30,189 nucleotides of DNA from Clostridiales bacterium (GTDB lineage: Bacteria; Bacillota; Clostridia; Clostridiales; Caloramatoraceae). The DNA is taken from the NCBI GenBank assembly GCA_026416355.1, contig JAOAFH010000160.1, positions 1 to 30,189 on the forward strand. Direction: 5' to 3'. Every line of letters starts with the position of its first letter. Position 1 is the first letter of the stretch. The position numbers and the translations under genes were made by a program. This document shows, in pieces, positions 23,710-30,189 of the stretch. Below the pieces are notes generated by a model. That model worked only from the letters and a program-made list of their open reading frames with translations, was not told the DNA's origin and did not search any database.

Positions 23710-24678
23710 TCATTCACCCAACTTTAACTTTATGTCTTCTAAAACTTCTCTTATAATATTTTCAATTGATGTATTTTTAATTGTACATCCTGCAGCCTTA
23801 ACATGGCCACCACCACCATATTTTAATGCTATATCCTTTACATCAAAATAATCTTTAGATCTTAAACTAAGTTTATATGTTCCCTCTTCGACCTCTTTAA
23901 TCAGTATTCCTATTTCTACATTTTCAATATCTCTAGCTATATTAACTAATTCACCTGCTTCATCTTCAGTTGCACCACTTTGATTTAACATTTCCTTTGT
24001 TAAATACATGGTAGCAACTTTACCACTTAAATGCAATTGTATAGTCGATGTAACTAGTGACGTTAGTTTAATTCCATTTAAAGTTTTAACATCAAATATT
24101 TTGTTATATATAGTAGTAAAATCTATACCTAAATCTATTAAATCTGCAATGGTTTTTAATGTTTTAGGTGTTGTATTGGAAAATTTAAATCCTCCTGTAT
24201 CTGAAGCAATTGATGTATATAGGCATTCAGCAGTATTTTTAGATATATTAAATTTAAAATGCTTATATATACCATATAATATTTCTCCAACACTTGAAGC
24301 AAATTCATCAACAATGTTTATATCACCAAATTTTGTGTTTGTAATATGATGATCAATATTTATTATATAATTAGCTTTTTCAAGTAAATCACTACAATTA
24401 CCTAATCTTTCTTCGTCTCCACAATCTAGAACAATTAAGCAATCATATCTACTCTTTGCATCTTCAATTTTTTTGATTTCATAAAATCCATTTAAAAAAT
24501 TAAATTTACGAGGTGCTTGACCATCAACGAACACATCTACATCTTTTTTTAATTCTTTAAGAATATTATAAAAACTTAGAATAGAACCCATACTATCACC
24601 ATCAGGTGAAGTATGGGATACTATTGCAAATGAATTGATATTAGAAATCAGTTTTTCTAATTCATTAACTTCATTCAT
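23710..24678 (-). CDS. nrnA: DHH-family oligoribonuclease/phosphatase NrnA
   Basis: Degrades very short RNAs and can dephosphorylate pAp in Bacillus; some relatives cleave cyclic dinucleotides. The 322-residue protein has the DHH domain (SHTSPDGDSMGS with His22, Asp26, Asp28; LDCGDEERLG with Asp85; DHHITN at 109-114). The DHHA1 domain carries the GGGGHVKAAG substrate loop near 290. The ATG overlaps the rbfA stop by 8 bp, and AGGAG sits 10 nt upstream. The rbfA-nrnA-truB order is common in Clostridia. Confidence 0.93.
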   Translation of the reverse strand: MNEVNELEKLISNINSFAIVSHTSPDGDSMGSILSFYNILKELKKDVDVFVDGQAPRKFNFLNGFYEIKKIEDAKSRYDCLIVLDCGDEERLGNCSDLLEKANYIINIDHHITNTKFGDINIVDEFASSVGEILYGIYKHFKFNISKNTAECLYTSIASDTGGFKFSNTTPKTLKTIADLIDLGIDFTTIYNKIFDVKTLNGIKLTSLVTSTIQLHLSGKVATMYLTKEMLNQSGATEDEAGELVNIARDIENVEIGILIKEVEEGTYKLSLRSKDYFDVKDIALKYGGGGHVKAAGCTIKNTSIENIIREVLEDIKLKLGE

Positions 24679-25021
24679 TTTTATTGAGCTCCTTTAATAT
24701 ATCATTTATTTTCATACTATGTTCTAATGATGTATCAAGCTCAAATACTAATTCTGGTGTATATCTCATTTTAATTTGACTACCTAATTCTCTTCTTAAA
24801 AATCCTGATGCACTCTTTAATCCTTCAATACAATTTAATTTCGCATCTTTTTCTCCGAAAACACTAACATAAACCTTAGCATATCTTAAATCCTTTGTTA
24901 CATCAACGTGTGTAATTGATGTTAGTGGTGGAATTCTTGGATCTTTTAAATTGTTTTGTATTAAATTACTTAATACCTTTCTTACTTCCTCTGAGAGCCT
25001 AGAATTTCTTTCGAAACTCAT
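24671..25021 (-). CDS. rbfA: Ribosome-binding factor A
   Basis: Cold-shock 30S assembly factor acting on the 16S 5' region. The 116-residue KH-like protein has SEEVRKVLSNLIQNNLKDPRI, VDVTKDLRYAKVYVSVFG and the C-terminal MRYTPELVFELDTSLEHSMKI strand-helix. The ATG at 25019-25021 is favoured by AGAGGTG 7 nt upstream; the nine-codon upstream extension begins with a TTG and is unlikely. It lies 13 bp after infB. Confidence 0.96.
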   Translation of the reverse strand: MSFERNSRLSEEVRKVLSNLIQNNLKDPRIPPLTSITHVDVTKDLRYAKVYVSVFGEKDAKLNCIEGLKSASGFLRRELGSQIKMRYTPELVFELDTSLEHSMKINDILKELNKNE

Positions 25022-25034
25022 TTTGCAACACCTC

Positions 25035-27152
25035 TTACTTTCTTTCAACTTCCTCCATTGTATAAGCTTCTATTATATCTCCTTCTTTTATATCGTTAAA
25101 CTTTTCAATTGTTAATCCACACTCATAACCAGCTGCTACTTCTCTAACATCGTCTTTGAATCTCTTCAATGAAGAAAGTTTTCCTTCATATATTATTATA
25201 CCATTTCTAATAACTCTTACACTGTTATTTCTATTTATTTTTCCATCCTCAACATAGCAACCAGCTATTGTTCCAACTGAAGATACCTTAAATGTCTGTC
25301 TTACTTGTAATCTTGCAGTTACAACTTCTTTAAATTCAGGATCTAACATACCCTTCATAGCTGCTGTAATATCATCAATTGCTTCGTATATTATTCTATA
25401 TGTTTTTATTTCTACTTTTTCTTTTTCTGCTACTTGTCTTGCCATTCCATCTGGTCTTACATTGAATCCTATAATAATTGCATTAGAAGCTGATGCTAGT
25501 GATACGTCAGTTTCAGTAATAGCACCAACACCACCATGAATAACTTTTACCCTTACTTCTTCATTTGATAATTTTTCAAGCGATTGTTTTATAGCTTCCA
25601 CTGAGCCTTGAACATCCGCTTTTACAATTATATTTAATACTTTTACTTTACCTTCTTGTATTTGAGAGAATAAATCTTGTAATGACACCTTGGTTGTGCT
25701 TGCTAACATTTCTTCTCTTTGTTTTTCTTTTCTAATATCAGCTATTTCTCTAGCTGTCTTTTCATCTGCAACTACAAAGAATTTTTCACCTGCATTTGGT
25801 ACTTCTGATAAACCTAAAATCTCAACAGGCATTGATGGACCAATCTTATTAATTTTTCTTCCTTTATCATCAACCATCGCTCTAATTTTGCCATAAGATG
25901 AACCAGCTATTATTGCATCTCCAACTGATAACGTTCCTGCTTGAACTAATACAGTTGCAACAGGTCCTCTACCTTTGTCAAGTTTTGATTCAATTATAGT
26001 ACCCTTTGCTGTTCTGTTTGGATTTGCTTTTAATTCTTGCATTTCAGCAACTAGTAGTATCATTTCAAGTAAAGTATCTAACCCTTTATGTGTATGTGCT
26101 GAAACTGGCACACAAATTGTGTCTCCACCCCAATCTTCAGCAATTAATCCATATTCTGTTAATTCTTGTTTTACTCTATCTGGATTTGCACCTGGTTTAT
26201 CAATTTTATTTATAGCTACTATAATCGGAACATTTGCAGCCTTTGCATGGTTAATTGCTTCAATTGTTTGTGGCATAACTCCATCATCAGCTGCTACAAC
26301 TAATATAGCAATATCAGTTACCTTAGCACCTCTTGCTCTCATTGCAGTAAATGCTTCGTGTCCAGGAGTATCTAAAAATACTATTTTACTTCCATTTATT
26401 TCTACACTATAAGCTCCTATATGTTGTGTAATTCCTCCTGCTTCTTGTGATGCAACTCTAGAATTTCTAATTGCATCAAGTAAAGAAGTTTTTCCATGGT
26501 CAACATGGCCCATTACTGTAACTACTGGTGGTCTAGGTTGCATATCCTTTGGATCATCTTCAAAGTCATTTATAAGTACTTCTTCTTTATCCTTAACTTG
26601 TTCCATTTCAAGTAATATATTGTATTCTTCTGCTATTTTTTCAGCAACTTCAAAATCAATCTCATGATTTATTGAAGCCATTACACCTTTAAAAATTAAT
26701 TTTTTAATTATTTCTGAAGCAGGCTTTTTTATTTTTTGTGCAAAATCACCTACTTTTATTGATGGAGGTATAACAACTATACCTACTTCTTCATCTTGCT
26801 CTATATTCTTTTCTTCTTTAATCATATTCTTTTTTACCTTTTCGCTTTTTGGCTTCTTTCTTATTTTTTCGTTTTTTGTATAATTATCATCTATTAAGTC
26901 TAAATCATCAAATTCTTTTTCAGTAATTTCTTCTTTTACTTCTTCTGTTTTAATTTCATCAGCTTTTACTTCTTTATTTTGATTGTTACTTAATTCTTCA
27001 ATATATTCTTTTATAATATTTGCATCTTCACCTTCAATAACGCTCATGTGATTTTTTACTTCTATACCAAACTCGTTGTATAAAAGCTCAATCACTTCTT
27101 TGCTTGTTTTGTTTATTTGTTTCGCTAGTTCATAAACTCTAATTTTTGACAA
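25035..27152 (-). CDS. infB: Translation initiation factor IF-2
   Basis: GTPase that places initiator fMet-tRNA on the ribosome. The 705-residue protein begins SKIRVYELAKQINKTSKEVI after the start codon (IF2 N-domain). A Lys/Glu-rich linker and a second IF2_N segment (about 125-185) follow. The GTPase has GHVDHGKT at 215-222, DTPGHEAF and NKIDKPGANPD, and domains II-IV follow to the end. The start is a TTG at 27150-27152, preceded by GGGGGTG; it gives the N-terminus usual for IF2. An ATG nine codons upstream would place the ribosome site inside the gene. It overlaps ylxQ by 14 bp. Confidence 0.97.
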   Translation of the reverse strand: MSKIRVYELAKQINKTSKEVIELLYNEFGIEVKNHMSVIEGEDANIIKEYIEELSNNQNKEVKADEIKTEEVKEEITEKEFDDLDLIDDNYTKNEKIRKKPKSEKVKKNMIKEEKNIEQDEEVGIVVIPPSIKVGDFAQKIKKPASEIIKKLIFKGVMASINHEIDFEVAEKIAEEYNILLEMEQVKDKEEVLINDFEDDPKDMQPRPPVVTVMGHVDHGKTSLLDAIRNSRVASQEAGGITQHIGAYSVEINGSKIVFLDTPGHEAFTAMRARGAKVTDIAILVVAADDGVMPQTIEAINHAKAANVPIIVAINKIDKPGANPDRVKQELTEYGLIAEDWGGDTICVPVSAHTHKGLDTLLEMILLVAEMQELKANPNRTAKGTIIESKLDKGRGPVATVLVQAGTLSVGDAIIAGSSYGKIRAMVDDKGRKINKIGPSMPVEILGLSEVPNAGEKFFVVADEKTAREIADIRKEKQREEMLASTTKVSLQDLFSQIQEGKVKVLNIIVKADVQGSVEAIKQSLEKLSNEEVRVKVIHGGVGAITETDVSLASASNAIIIGFNVRPDGMARQVAEKEKVEIKTYRIIYEAIDDITAAMKGMLDPEFKEVVTARLQVRQTFKVSSVGTIAGCYVEDGKINRNNSVRVIRNGIIIYEGKLSSLKRFKDDVREVAAGYECGLTIEKFNDIKEGDIIEAYTMEEVERK

Positions 27153-27474
27153 TACTGTCACCCCCGCTATTATTTTCATTTAGCTTTTCGAGAAAAGATT
27201 TTGCTAACTTTTCATCTTTAATTGATAATACCGAACGCTGTGATTTTCCAATATAAAAACCTAATTCATATTTTGAACCAAATATAACAAATTTTATATT
27301 ATATCTTTGGGCCAAATTAATAAATTTGTCCTTAGTATTTTCACTAGCATCTTCTGAAATAATTATTAATCTTGATTTTTTTTTCTTTATATCAATTTCT
27401 ACACCATCATCTCCAGAGGTTAAATTCCCTGACTTTTGAATTAAACCTAAAAAATTATATATTTTATTCAACAT
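27139..27474 (-). CDS. ylxQ: L7Ae-family RNA-binding protein YlxQ
   Basis: A 111-residue L7Ae/L30e-fold protein. It starts LNKIYNFLGLIQKSGNLTSG, the family's RNA-contacting helix, then has LIIISEDASENTKDKF and FGSKYELGFYIGKSQRSVLSI. It probably binds kink-turn-like RNA; the true target is not established. It overlaps rnpM by 11 bp upstream and infB downstream, matching the nusA-ylxR-ylxQ-infB order of Firmicutes. The start uses a GAGGAA site within rnpM. Confidence 0.93.
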   Translation of the reverse strand: MLNKIYNFLGLIQKSGNLTSGDDGVEIDIKKKKSRLIIISEDASENTKDKFINLAQRYNIKFVIFGSKYELGFYIGKSQRSVLSIKDEKLAKSFLEKLNENNSGGDSIVKN

Positions 27475-27730
27475 TCAATTCCTCTTTTAATTTTTCGTAA
27501 ACCTCTGGAGAAATAGTAACTTCTAGAGCTCTTTCAAATCTTTTGGCCTTATATGCCTTTTCAAAACAACTTACATTTCTACATATATAGGCTCCTCTAC
27601 CAGGCATTTTACCTGTTAAATCTATTTTAACTTCACCTTCTTTATTTCTAACAACACGTATCAATTCCTTTTTAGGTTTCATCTCTGAGCATCCAAGACA
27701 CATACGTTGAGGAATTTTTTTTACTTTCAT
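27464..27730 (-). CDS. rnpM: YlxR/RnpM RNA-binding protein
   Basis: An 88-residue basic protein of the YlxR family, described in Bacillus as a modulator of RNase P RNA. Visible family motifs are RMCLGCSEMKPKKELIRVVR, GKMPGRGAYIC with the conserved glycines and arginine, and FEKAYKAKRFERAL. AAAGGAGG precedes the ATG. It lies 14 bp after nusA and overlaps ylxQ. Confidence 0.94.
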   Translation of the reverse strand: MKVKKIPQRMCLGCSEMKPKKELIRVVRNKEGEVKIDLTGKMPGRGAYICRNVSCFEKAYKAKRFERALEVTISPEVYEKLKEELNVE

Positions 27731-27744
27731 AGTTCATTCCTCCT

Positions 27745-28791
27745 TTAGGATTCTTGAGCTTGTGATTCACTCTTTATGTCAATCTTCCATCCTGTTAATT
27801 TTGCTGCTAAACGTGCATTTTGCCCTTCTTTTCCTATGGCTAGTGACAACTGATAGTCTGGAACAACAACCTTTGCAGTTCTTTCTTTTTCATCAACTAC
27901 TTCAACGCTAACAACTTTTGCTGGACTTAATGCATTTTGTATAAATTCAACAGGGTCTTTGCTCCATTTTACGATATCAATTTTTTCACCCTTTAATTCA
28001 TTTACAACATTTTGTACTCTAACTCCCTTTGGACCAACACAAGCACCTGTTGCATCAACATTTTCATCACGTGAATAAACAGCTATTTTTGTTCTTGAAC
28101 CAGCTTCTCTAGCTATACTTTTAATTTCAACAATTCCTTCGTATATTTCAGGAACTTCAAGTTCAAATAATCTTTTAACTAATCCAGGATGTGTTCTTGA
28201 TATTATTATATTTGGTCCCTTACTAGTGCTTTTAACTTCAACAACATAAAACTTCAAAATATCTCCATGATTGTATGTTTCATTAGGCATTTGTTCGTTT
28301 GGAAGTAATAATGTTTCTGTTTTTCCTATATCAACTAATACATTTTGTTTTTCCTTCTTTTGAACAATACCAGTTATTATATCATTTTCTTTTTCAATGA
28401 ATTCATTATATATAATATTTCTTTCTTGTTCTCTAATTTCTTGAACTACTCTTTGTTTTGCTACTTGTGCTGCAGCTCTTAGAAAATCCTTTGGAGTAAT
28501 TTCTATATCAACTACATCATCCAATTCATATCTTACATCAATGTCTTTGGCATCCTCTAAACTAATCTCTAAAAGATTATCATAAACATCTTCTACCACT
28601 TTCTTTTGAGCATAAACATGAATTTCACCAGTTTGTCTATTAATTGTAACTTTAACATTTTGTGAAGTACCATAGTTTTTTCTATAGGCTGCAACTAATG
28701 CTGATTCTAATGCATTAAATATTGCATCTTCATTTATACCTTTTTCTTGAACTAGAGATTTTAAAGCTTCAATTAATTCAACAGAGTTCAT
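27745..28791 (-). CDS. nusA: Transcription termination/antitermination factor NusA
   Basis: Binds RNA polymerase and nascent RNA, modulating pausing and hairpin termination. The 348-residue protein has the N-terminal polymerase-binding domain (about 1-130, with FNALESALVAAYRKNYG), an S1 domain (about 135-200), and two KH domains containing ATGACVGPKGVRVQNVV and LSLAIGKEGQNARLAAKLTG. It lacks the acidic C-terminal repeats of E. coli NusA, as is normal in Firmicutes. The start has GGGAGG and lies 2 bp after rimP. NusA abundance may be sensed by the hairpin in the operon leader. Confidence 0.97.
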   Translation of the reverse strand: MNSVELIEALKSLVQEKGINEDAIFNALESALVAAYRKNYGTSQNVKVTINRQTGEIHVYAQKKVVEDVYDNLLEISLEDAKDIDVRYELDDVVDIEITPKDFLRAAAQVAKQRVVQEIREQERNIIYNEFIEKENDIITGIVQKKEKQNVLVDIGKTETLLLPNEQMPNETYNHGDILKFYVVEVKSTSKGPNIIISRTHPGLVKRLFELEVPEIYEGIVEIKSIAREAGSRTKIAVYSRDENVDATGACVGPKGVRVQNVVNELKGEKIDIVKWSKDPVEFIQNALSPAKVVSVEVVDEKERTAKVVVPDYQLSLAIGKEGQNARLAAKLTGWKIDIKSESQAQES

Positions 28792-28793
28792 TA

Positions 28794-29249
28794 TTACCTC
28801 CCCTTTCCACTATATCTAACAAAATAAATATCATTTAACATTAAATTAATGTCTTGGCCATCAACTTCTAAAAGAATATTATTTTCACTGGTATTTTTAA
28901 CTTTACCATAGATTGCTGTATAATTTTCATCATTAAGTCTAACTTTTACATTTTTATTTATTATCTTTTTAGGCATATTTTCTAAATCAATTAATTTTAA
29001 TTCCCCTGGTGATGAAACTTCAAGATAATAACTATAATCAATCGGATCAATATTATCTAGTTCATCACTTAGTCTTCTACTTATTTTTGCACAATCATCA
29101 AGTGTAACTCCCTCTTCTTTATCTATGTAAACCCTTAAATACCATTCACCAAATTCTTTTAGAAATTCAACATCGATAAAATCACAACCGTTATCTTCAA
29201 CAATAGGTTTTGCTATTTTTTCTACACTATTTTCTATTTTACTAAACAT
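28794..29249 (-). CDS. rimP: Ribosome maturation factor RimP
   Basis: 30S assembly factor. The 151-residue two-domain protein has VEDNGCDFIDVEFLKEFGEW and LRVYIDKEEGVTLDDCAKIS in the N-terminal domain. The hallmark YYLEVSSPGELKL (usually SSPGLdRpL) and an Sm-like C-terminal domain follow. The ATG at 29247-29249 has AAGGAGGG 5-6 nt upstream; the 14-codon upstream extension is rejected because it covers that site. It is the first gene of the nusA-infB operon. Confidence 0.95.
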   Translation of the reverse strand: MFSKIENSVEKIAKPIVEDNGCDFIDVEFLKEFGEWYLRVYIDKEEGVTLDDCAKISRRLSDELDNIDPIDYSYYLEVSSPGELKLIDLENMPKKIINKNVKVRLNDENYTAIYGKVKNTSENNILLEVDGQDINLMLNDIYFVRYSGKGR

Positions 29250-29303
29250 ATTATCCCTCCTTTTTCTTGTTTCTATTTTTTGTATATACAATTAAATTAA
29301 TTC

Positions 29304-29309
29304 ATTATA
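29304..29309 (-). promoter_or_regulatory. Possible second -10 before rimP
   Basis: TATAAT on the minus strand lies downstream of the leader hairpin, 55 bp before rimP. No good -35 is present at 17 bp. It would bypass the hairpin. Confidence 0.4.
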
Positions 29310-29311
29310 CA

Positions 29312-29349
29312 CAAAAAAGCATAAAGATAGAGTGGGTTTTCCCCACTCT
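29312..29349 (-). terminator. Leader hairpin / polC terminator or attenuator
   Basis: An 8-bp GC-rich stem (AGAGTGGG/CCCACTCT, 29329-29336 and 29342-29349) is followed on the minus side by a broken U-tract ending in TTTTTT. It lies downstream of the promoter at 29376-29404. It can therefore act on transcripts for the rimP-nusA operon as well as on polC read-through. Confidence 0.7.
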
Positions 29350-29375
29350 TTGTCAAACTTATTAAGTCTAAAGCT

Positions 29376-29404
29376 ATTATAACATTGAAAACAAATTATT
29401 TCAA
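29376..29404 (-). promoter_or_regulatory. Sigma-A promoter of the rimP-nusA-infB operon
   Basis: Minus strand: -35 TTGAAA (29399-29404), 17-bp spacer ending TGT, -10 TATAAT (29376-29381), with an extended -10. It starts 1 bp after the polC stop codon and predicts a leader of about 120 nt. Confidence 0.8.
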
Positions 29405-29405
29405 G

Positions 29406-30189
29406 TTAAAACAAGGAAAGTTGGTTAGTTTCAGGTAAACCCTTTAAACATCCATGATTATCCATTATTTCTATAACTGTTTTTGATACCTTTGCTCTTT
29501 GTCTTAAGTCTTCTTTTGAAACAAAAGGACCTTGTTCTCTTGCCAAAACTATATTTTTAGCAGCATTTTCACCTACACCTTGAAGTGCTCTAAAAGGTGG
29601 TAGTATACCTTCCTCTGTTATTAGGAATTTTTGTGAATCTGATTTGTACAAATCAACAGGTATAAATTTAAACCCTCTTTTATACATTTCTAATGCTATT
29701 TCTAAAACTGTCATTAATCCTTTATCCTTTTGTGATATAGAATTGCCCAGTGATTCAATCTCTTTAATTTTTGCAATAATTGCCTTTTCACCTTTTACAA
29801 TTAAATCAGCATCAAAATCATCTGCTCTAACTGTAAAATATGTGGCATAATATGCCTCTGGATAATGAACTTTAAAATAAGCAATTCTAACAGCCATCAT
29901 TACATATGCTACTGCGTGTCCTTTAGGGAACATATATTTAATTTTATTACATGATTGAATGTACCATTCGGGAACATTGTTTTGTTTCATTATATCTATA
30001 TCTTCATCTCTTAGTCCTTTACCTTTTCTTACTCTTTCCATTATGTTAAATGCAGTTTTGGGTGGAACCCCGCTATATATAAGATATAGCATTATATCAT
30101 CTCTTGTACATATAACTTCCTTTAATGTTGCTAAACCTTGCCTTATAATATCCTGTGCATTATTTAGCCATACATCTGTACCATGTGAT
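29406..30189 (-). CDS. polC: DNA polymerase III PolC, C-terminal part
   Basis: Replicative DNA polymerase of low-GC Firmicutes; only the last 260 residues are inside the window and the gene runs off the right edge. The reading frame is open to the edge and begins SHGTDVWLNNAQDIIRQGL. It continues through CTRDDIM, VRKGKGLRDEDIDIM, VPEWYIQSCNKIKYMFPKGH and AVAYVMMAVRIAYFKVHYPE, all typical of the PolC fingers region. A helix-hairpin-helix region (LQGVGENAAKNIV) follows, and the protein ends in QLSLF, the beta-clamp-binding peptide. The methionine at 30092 is internal, not the start. polC upstream of rimP-nusA is the usual Firmicutes order. Confidence 0.97.
   Translation of the reverse strand, partial: SHGTDVWLNNAQDIIRQGLATLKEVICTRDDIMLYLIYSGVPPKTAFNIMERVRKGKGLRDEDIDIMKQNNVPEWYIQSCNKIKYMFPKGHAVAYVMMAVRIAYFKVHYPEAYYATYFTVRADDFDADLIVKGEKAIIAKIKEIESLGNSISQKDKGLMTVLEIALEMYKRGFKFIPVDLYKSDSQKFLITEEGILPPFRALQGVGENAAKNIVLAREQGPFVSKEDLRQRAKVSKTVIEIMDNHGCLKGLPETNQLSLF

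Noticed and set aside
25975..26412. 145-codon plus-strand frame inside infB
   Set aside because: It mirrors the conserved IF2 GTPase domain; infB is certain and this frame has no start signals.
1..30189. CRISPR arrays, tRNA/rRNA genes, insertion sequences, prophage
   Set aside because: No regularly spaced repeats, cloverleaf or rRNA-like segments, transposase frames or phage structural genes were seen on either strand.

Overview
The window is a very AT-rich, densely packed stretch in which every convincing gene lies on the minus strand. I read it as chromosomal DNA of a low-GC, endospore-forming Clostridia-type Firmicute. Reasons: PolC ending in a clamp-binding tail; the order polC-rimP-nusA-rnpM-ylxQ-infB-rbfA; sporulation genes (spoVS, a ymxH/ylmC homologue, spoIIIE/ftsK, tepA); RNase Y; a Firmicutes-type SOS box at recA; strong GGAGG-type ribosome sites; and U-tailed hairpin terminators. 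I cannot name the species.

Layout in transcription order (right to left). (1) polC 3' end (29406-30189), then a promoter, a leader hairpin and a translation operon: rimP, nusA, rnpM, ylxQ, infB, rbfA, nrnA, truB, ribF. Its genes overlap or lie within about 14 bp of each other. (2) rpsO with its own promoter, a structured leader and a terminator; then pnp with its own signals. (3) An M16 peptidase with dut; then ymxH with dapG; then tepA; then ftsK/spoIIIE. This is the Bacillus ymxG-ymxH-dapG-tepA-spoIIIE neighbourhood without spoVF, asd, dapA and rnjB, and with dut added. (4) rimO and pgsA, overlapping. (5) A DNA-repair unit: SOS-box recA, an attenuator-like palindrome, recX, an Mre11/SbcD-like nuclease, and a Rad50/SbcC-like ATPase split over separate genes (N-terminal half ending in a zinc hook, a 79-aa helical protein, and a C-terminal half with signature and Walker B). 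(6) rny, spoVS (with a good sigma-H promoter match), padR-aspB and purB, each group with its own promoter and terminator.

The genes are mostly housekeeping: translation initiation and ribosome maturation, RNA decay (PNPase, RNase Y, NrnA), nucleotide and amino-acid synthesis, recombination and chromosome segregation. The most unusual element is the recA-recX-linked split Mre11-Rad50 module. Also notable are the many terminators whose stems contain the stop codon, the odd start region of rny, and the regulatory leaders of rimP and rpsO. No tRNA, rRNA, CRISPR array, insertion sequence or prophage was seen, and no gene-free stretch exceeds about 220 bases.
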